A stretch of 64,000 nucleotides of DNA from Bacteroidota bacterium. Its GTDB lineage: Bacteria; Bacteroidota; Bacteroidia; Bacteroidales; NBLH01. A program made the position numbers and the translations under genes. The notes below the pieces were generated by a model. The model saw only the letters and a list, made by a program, of their open reading frames with translations, searched no databases and was not told where the DNA came from. Each line of letters begins with the position of its first letter. The first letter of the stretch is position 1. The stretch is taken from contig JANYKN010000146.1 of the NCBI GenBank assembly GCA_025361565.1, positions 1 through 64,000 on the forward strand, read 5' to 3'. Shown here piece by piece: positions 60,641 to 64,000 of the stretch.

Positions 60641-61723
60641 TTATTTTCGCCCTCTAACAACAACACCAAAAACCAAACCAGCTATTAATAATGCTAGCGA
60701 TACAGCACCCACCACAAATGCCCATCTATTGATAATTCTCGATGTTACAATGATTTCGTAATCGTTGAAAAAACATTTCATAGGAGTAAATTCCCATTGT
60801 ATTTTATTTCCAATCAATGATTTACAATTGGTATTGATTATTAGTCCAGGCATTACTACTGAATTTTTAACAGTGTCAGCCGCAAATCGATAAAGCCAAC
60901 CTAATTTAAATCCCTTTTCTAAATATTTATTAAACACTTGGCTGTGAGTAGTGTCTAGCTGTTCGAAACCCTTTGTATTAAAACAGATTGAGCATATTTT
61001 TAGCATAGAATCTACATCAAATAAAACATTGGAGATGTCTTCTTCTTTAAATTTTATGTAATTACGGATTGTATCCTTTTTGGCTTTTATAGATTGATAA
61101 TTAATTGCAGGATTTCCTATTAAATGCGCATTTTCTGACAATGTATGGATAAACTCCTCGTATATGCTTACCTGCGCCCATGCGAAAGCTTTACTCATAA
61201 TCTGATCCTTGATTTTTTCAATTTCGTCACTGTCTCTTCCGGCCAGATATTTTGTAGGTTCGTCGGTTATCAGCAAAAGTTCATCACTTGATAAGTAATC
61301 GGAAACAGGAATCAGTTCAAATGGATTTATTTTAGAATAAGTCTCTTTATAACTTAAATGGGTGTAAAACCATCTGAATTTTTTTTCAAGATTAAACGAA
61401 TGTTTCAACTTTGATAGAGGAACACTATCATTGGGAGTTTCGGCATTCAACTCATTTACATTATTAAATTGTTTGCTTGCTTTTATTTGAAATGGATTCC
61501 TTTCATCATTTGTTTTACTTATGTTTTTTTTCCAACTAGAATCAATCAATACTGGAAATACCTGAGCCGCTAAAATCGATGAATCTCCGGTTACAGACAT
61601 CGTCCGATAGCATGAGCCATCCTTAAAAACCTCTGTGTTATTTACATAAACTTTATTTTTGCACGACATTGGAATAGTTGTCATCAGAAAGATGATTGAG
61701 CAATTTCGCAAAGTGGTTTTCAT
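60641..61723 (-). CDS. Lipoprotein with a C-terminal membrane helix, unknown
   Basis: 360 residues. An N-terminal signal peptide with lipobox TIPMSC (Cys21) predicts lipid attachment. The chain then runs about 310 soluble residues, rich in charged helices (LSSDELLLITDEPTKYLAGRD, KIKDQIMSKAFAWAQVSIYEEF), and ends in a strong membrane helix, AFVVGAVSLALLIAGLVFGVVV, followed by RGRK. Lipid at one end and a transmembrane helix with a basic tail at the other imply an inner-membrane location with the bulk in the periplasm. I recognise no family or catalytic motif. Single gene. Confidence 0.8.
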   Translation of the reverse strand: MKTTLRNCSIIFLMTTIPMSCKNKVYVNNTEVFKDGSCYRTMSVTGDSSILAAQVFPVLIDSSWKKNISKTNDERNPFQIKASKQFNNVNELNAETPNDSVPLSKLKHSFNLEKKFRWFYTHLSYKETYSKINPFELIPVSDYLSSDELLLITDEPTKYLAGRDSDEIEKIKDQIMSKAFAWAQVSIYEEFIHTLSENAHLIGNPAINYQSIKAKKDTIRNYIKFKEEDISNVLFDVDSMLKICSICFNTKGFEQLDTTHSQVFNKYLEKGFKLGWLYRFAADTVKNSVVMPGLIINTNCKSLIGNKIQWEFTPMKCFFNDYEIIVTSRIINRWAFVVGAVSLALLIAGLVFGVVVRGRK

Positions 61724-62062
61724 AATCTTTAATTTTTTAACAAATCTTCATACAAAATTACACCTGAAATTTGTAATTGCGTTATTCATTGTCATCATAT
61801 TGCTTGTCAAAGTATTTTTAGAATTAATTTATGAATGATTGGCGGGTAAAGTGAATGCTAAATTGCATTTCCATTTTGAATGGAATAAGAAATCACAAAC
61901 AAATAAACACTTAACATTTGTATCAGATTTAAACTAAGTAAAAGTGAAAACGTATTACACTTAATAATTTGAAAATTAAAACTAATATTTACCTTTGCGG
62001 GCTGAAAAACCTTTTATAAGGCAGGATTCACAGATTTAGGCATACAAAATCACTTTCCAATT
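61724..62062. other. Divergent intergenic region with an acyltransferase promoter
   Basis: 339 bases between divergent genes. Besides the promoter at 61968-61997 I see no further feature. The DNA is AT-rich. Confidence 0.6.
61968..61997 (+). promoter_or_regulatory. Bacteroidota promoter of the acyltransferase gene
   Basis: TTTG at 61968-61971 and a perfect TACCTTTG at 61990-61997 with 18 bases between them; the start codon is at 62063. Confidence 0.6.
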
Positions 62063-63244
62063 ATGATAAATAAATACAAGAACATTTCTTTTTTTGAAGG
62101 TCTGAGTGCTTTACGGTTTTTTGCCGCTTTTTTTGTTGTTATGCATCATTCAGAAACCATCAGAAGAAAAAATGGGTTTGATAATTTGGAGTGGTTGAGC
62201 CTTTTCAGAAACGGTGGAAGTGCAGTCACTTTCTTTTTTGTACTGAGCGGTTTTTTAATAACTTATTTACTCCTTAAAGAAAATCATAAAAGAGGAACTG
62301 TTAGCGTAAAAAAATTCTATATCAAAAGAACTTTGCGGATTTGGCCACTTTACTTTTTGCTTGTAATTATTGGAACACTTATTCTTCCTCAGGCCTTTGG
62401 TATTCTGCATATTAAATATGAAATGCCTTATTCATTTGGGCAGGTTTGGTATTATTTCATTTTTTTCTTGCCGGGTCTGGTCACATTCTTTTTCGGCCAT
62501 CATTTTTTAGAACCGCTTTGGTCCATTGGGGTTGAAGAGGTTTTTTATCTGTTATGGGCACCAATATTTAAAATATTCAAAAAAAACATATTGGTTATCC
62601 TTTTATCTATCATTATGTTAAAAATTATACTAATGATAATTGGATATTTTAATCCTGGCTATGCACTTTTTAATTATCTGGTCAATACTTTCCGCATTGA
62701 AGCTATGGCAATTGGTGGTTTAGGTGCATATTTTATATTTAACCGAAAAAAGGAATTGTCGAACCTTTTTATCTACAAAATACCATTGCAAATTTTGATA
62801 TATCTGGTTTTCATTGTTTACCTTATTTTTCACATCAATATCCACAATTTAGTTTGGAACACTATATTTAGTACTCCTGTTTTTTCAGGAATATTAATCA
62901 ATTTTCTGTTCCTGTATTTAATTATTGGAGTTTCGCTAATCGATAACAATATCATTAAATTGAAAAGTAAAATCCTTACTTATCTGGGCGATATTTCTTA
63001 TGGGATTTATATGTACCATATGTTGACTATTTTTGCAGTTATTCAACTTTTAAAAAAATATTTAATCGACTTAAACCCCTTTGTAAGCGGAATATTGTTT
63101 TATATAATAGTTACAATTGGAGTTATTTTAATTTCCTCAATTTCTAAATTTGCTTTCGAAAATTATTTCTTAAACCTAAAATCCAAATTGGATAAACCTC
63201 TTGAAACAAAAAAGGTGTTAGCTGAAGCTGGGCTAAAAGAATAA
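62063..63244 (+). CDS. Membrane acyltransferase (acyltransferase 3 family)
   Basis: 393 residues with about ten membrane helices. Family landmarks are the N-terminal FFEGLSALRFFAAFFVVMHHSE, in which the first helix carries the conserved R and H, then GGSAVTFFFVLSGFLITYLL, IKRTLRIWPLYFLL, LEPLWSIGVEEVFYLLWAPIF and YGIYMYHMLTIF near the end. Such enzymes move acetyl or other acyl groups onto sugars of lipopolysaccharide, peptidoglycan or exopolysaccharide at the inner membrane. The acceptor is unknown and there is no glycan cluster beside it. It is followed by a pentapeptide-repeat gene. Confidence 0.92.
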   Translation: MINKYKNISFFEGLSALRFFAAFFVVMHHSETIRRKNGFDNLEWLSLFRNGGSAVTFFFVLSGFLITYLLLKENHKRGTVSVKKFYIKRTLRIWPLYFLLVIIGTLILPQAFGILHIKYEMPYSFGQVWYYFIFFLPGLVTFFFGHHFLEPLWSIGVEEVFYLLWAPIFKIFKKNILVILLSIIMLKIILMIIGYFNPGYALFNYLVNTFRIEAMAIGGLGAYFIFNRKKELSNLFIYKIPLQILIYLVFIVYLIFHINIHNLVWNTIFSTPVFSGILINFLFLYLIIGVSLIDNNIIKLKSKILTYLGDISYGIYMYHMLTIFAVIQLLKKYLIDLNPFVSGILFYIIVTIGVILISSISKFAFENYFLNLKSKLDKPLETKKVLAEAGLKE

Positions 63245-63280
63245 TTGAGGCAGTTGAAAAATGATACAAAACTTGACTTA

Positions 63281-63853
63281 ATGAACAATATATTTCAGGA
63301 AAATAAAACCTTTTCCAAAGTTGATTATTCCGAAAATGATTTACCGGGCAAAGAATTTGATAACTGCAAGTTTGTTAACTGTAATTTTTCAAAATGCAAT
63401 TTGGCCAATATCGATTTTATCGATTGTAAATTCGAAGATTGCGATTTTAGTATGGTTAAATTGAACGATTCCGGATTGAAAAATGTTATTTTCAGTGGTT
63501 GCAAGTTGATAGGTATTGATTTTAACGGGTGTAAGGATTTTCTTCTTTCATTCAGTTTTCAAAAATGCGTTTTGGATTACTCCACTTTTCACAAGAAAAA
63601 GATAAGCAAAACAATATTTAAAGATTGTTCAATAAAAGAAGTTGATTTTTCTTTTACCGATTTAACGGGTTCAAGTTTCCTGGATTGTGATTTGTCACGA
63701 AGCATTTTCCAGCAAACTGTTTTAGAAAAAGTGGATTTCCGAACTGCAAACAATTATTCAATTGATCTTGAAATGAATAGAGTTAAAAATGCAAAGTTTT
63801 CCATATCTGGAATTATTGGACTTTTGACAAAATACCAGATTATTGTTGAGTAG
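63281..63853 (+). CDS. Pentapeptide-repeat protein
   Basis: 190 residues from ATG 63281; a TTG start at 63245, right after the upstream stop, is the alternative. Nearly the whole chain is pentapeptide repeats with a central F or L: CKFVNCNFSKCNLANIDFID, CKFEDCDFSMVKLNDSGL, SKTIFKDCSIKEVDFSF, LTGSSFLDCDLSRSIFQQ. It should fold as a right-handed quadrilateral beta-helix. Qnr/McbG proteins of this fold protect DNA gyrase by DNA mimicry. The tail NNYSIDLEMNRVKNAKFS is typical of a Bacteroidota group of unknown role. The high cysteine content is notable. Confidence 0.87.
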   Translation: MNNIFQENKTFSKVDYSENDLPGKEFDNCKFVNCNFSKCNLANIDFIDCKFEDCDFSMVKLNDSGLKNVIFSGCKLIGIDFNGCKDFLLSFSFQKCVLDYSTFHKKKISKTIFKDCSIKEVDFSFTDLTGSSFLDCDLSRSIFQQTVLEKVDFRTANNYSIDLEMNRVKNAKFSISGIIGLLTKYQIIVE

Positions 63854-63859
63854 TTAATC

Positions 63860-63937
63860 ATGTACCTCGGGATTTATCCCGAGTCTTCCTCGATTGTTTA
63901 TTGGCTTCCAAAAAACTACATAAATGCCGAGGTACAT
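63860..63937. repeat. Nested inverted repeats after the pentapeptide gene
   Basis: ATGTACCTCGG (63860-63870) pairs with CCGAGGTACAT (63927-63937). A tight hairpin, CTCGGGA-TTTA-TCCCGAG, lies within at about 63866-63883. It may terminate transcription or be a short interspersed repeat. The last 60 bases of the window hold no supported gene. Confidence 0.55.
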
Positions 63938-64000
63938 TAATAAAAAGGCCATCAACGGATCAACCCAATTAAATTAACCTCAAAATCTACCCTTTCAAAA

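Noticed and set aside
63885-63985. Short minus-strand frame reading FNWVDPLMAFLLMYLGIYVV and onward
   Set aside because: About 40 codons, preceded in frame by a stop, and its end is encoded in an inverted repeat. It could be a gene remnant, but the support is too weak.

Overview
The window looks like a chromosome segment of an anaerobic or microaerophilic member of the Bacteroidota. The evidence is AT-rich DNA, Bacteroidota-type promoters (TTTG, a spacer of about 18-20 bases, then TAnnTTTG), few Shine-Dalgarno sequences, many lipoproteins with an S-C lipobox, PorT-like beta-barrel proteins, a TonB receptor, and [FeFe] hydrogenases. No rRNA, tRNA or CRISPR array was seen. Every family assignment comes from reading motifs by eye; no database search was run.

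Left end (1-6970): a mobile, cassette-like region. It holds the 3' part of an IS110-family transposase, an ankyrin-repeat lipoprotein gene, a class C group II intron on the minus strand, and a three-gene unit (membrane protein, winged-helix regulator, SecD-P1-like lipoprotein). Removing the intron in silico rebuilds a long imperfect palindrome directly after the ankyrin gene. It resembles two further palindromes (4784-4916 and 6673-6768). I read these as attC-type sites of an integron cassette array without a visible integrase.

6970-15575: housekeeping genes (class IV aminotransferase, ABC-F ATPase, HAD phosphatase, DUF6155 protein, aldo/keto reductase), then, on the minus strand, a SpoIIE/PP2C phosphatase gene overlapping a gene for a PAS-containing sensory [FeFe] hydrogenase. 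15641-21527: the trimeric NAD-linked hydrogenase operon rex-hydC-hydB-hydA, with three copies of an 8-4-8 palindrome before rex. A small DUF559 endonuclease unit bounded by 38-bp inverted repeats sits between hydA and the sensory hydrogenase gene. Together these would couple NADH/ferredoxin oxidation to H2, with redox (Rex) and H2-sensing control.

21786-28127: an exported protein, an M28 peptidase, beta-barrel proteins, DusB, and a TetR regulator whose likely 25-bp operators lie before its own gene and before the next beta-barrel gene. 28335-34680: a five-gene operon for a possible new terpenoid pathway: Hdr-like Fe-S protein, radical SAM enzyme, DUF116-prenyl synthase fusion, small alpha-toroid protein, and a class II (squalene-hopene-type) cyclase.

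34751-64000: an SPFH protein with vault-like tandem repeats, a HAMP-GAF-PAS-hemerythrin receptor, a 143-bp palindromic element, a glycosyltransferase, RsgA, a second SPFH protein, a heme-type TonB receptor, Gnd, PdxB, a GH2 enzyme, a histidine kinase, a complete RND efflux operon (adaptor, pump, TolC), a lipoprotein with a C-terminal membrane helix, an acyltransferase and a pentapeptide-repeat protein.
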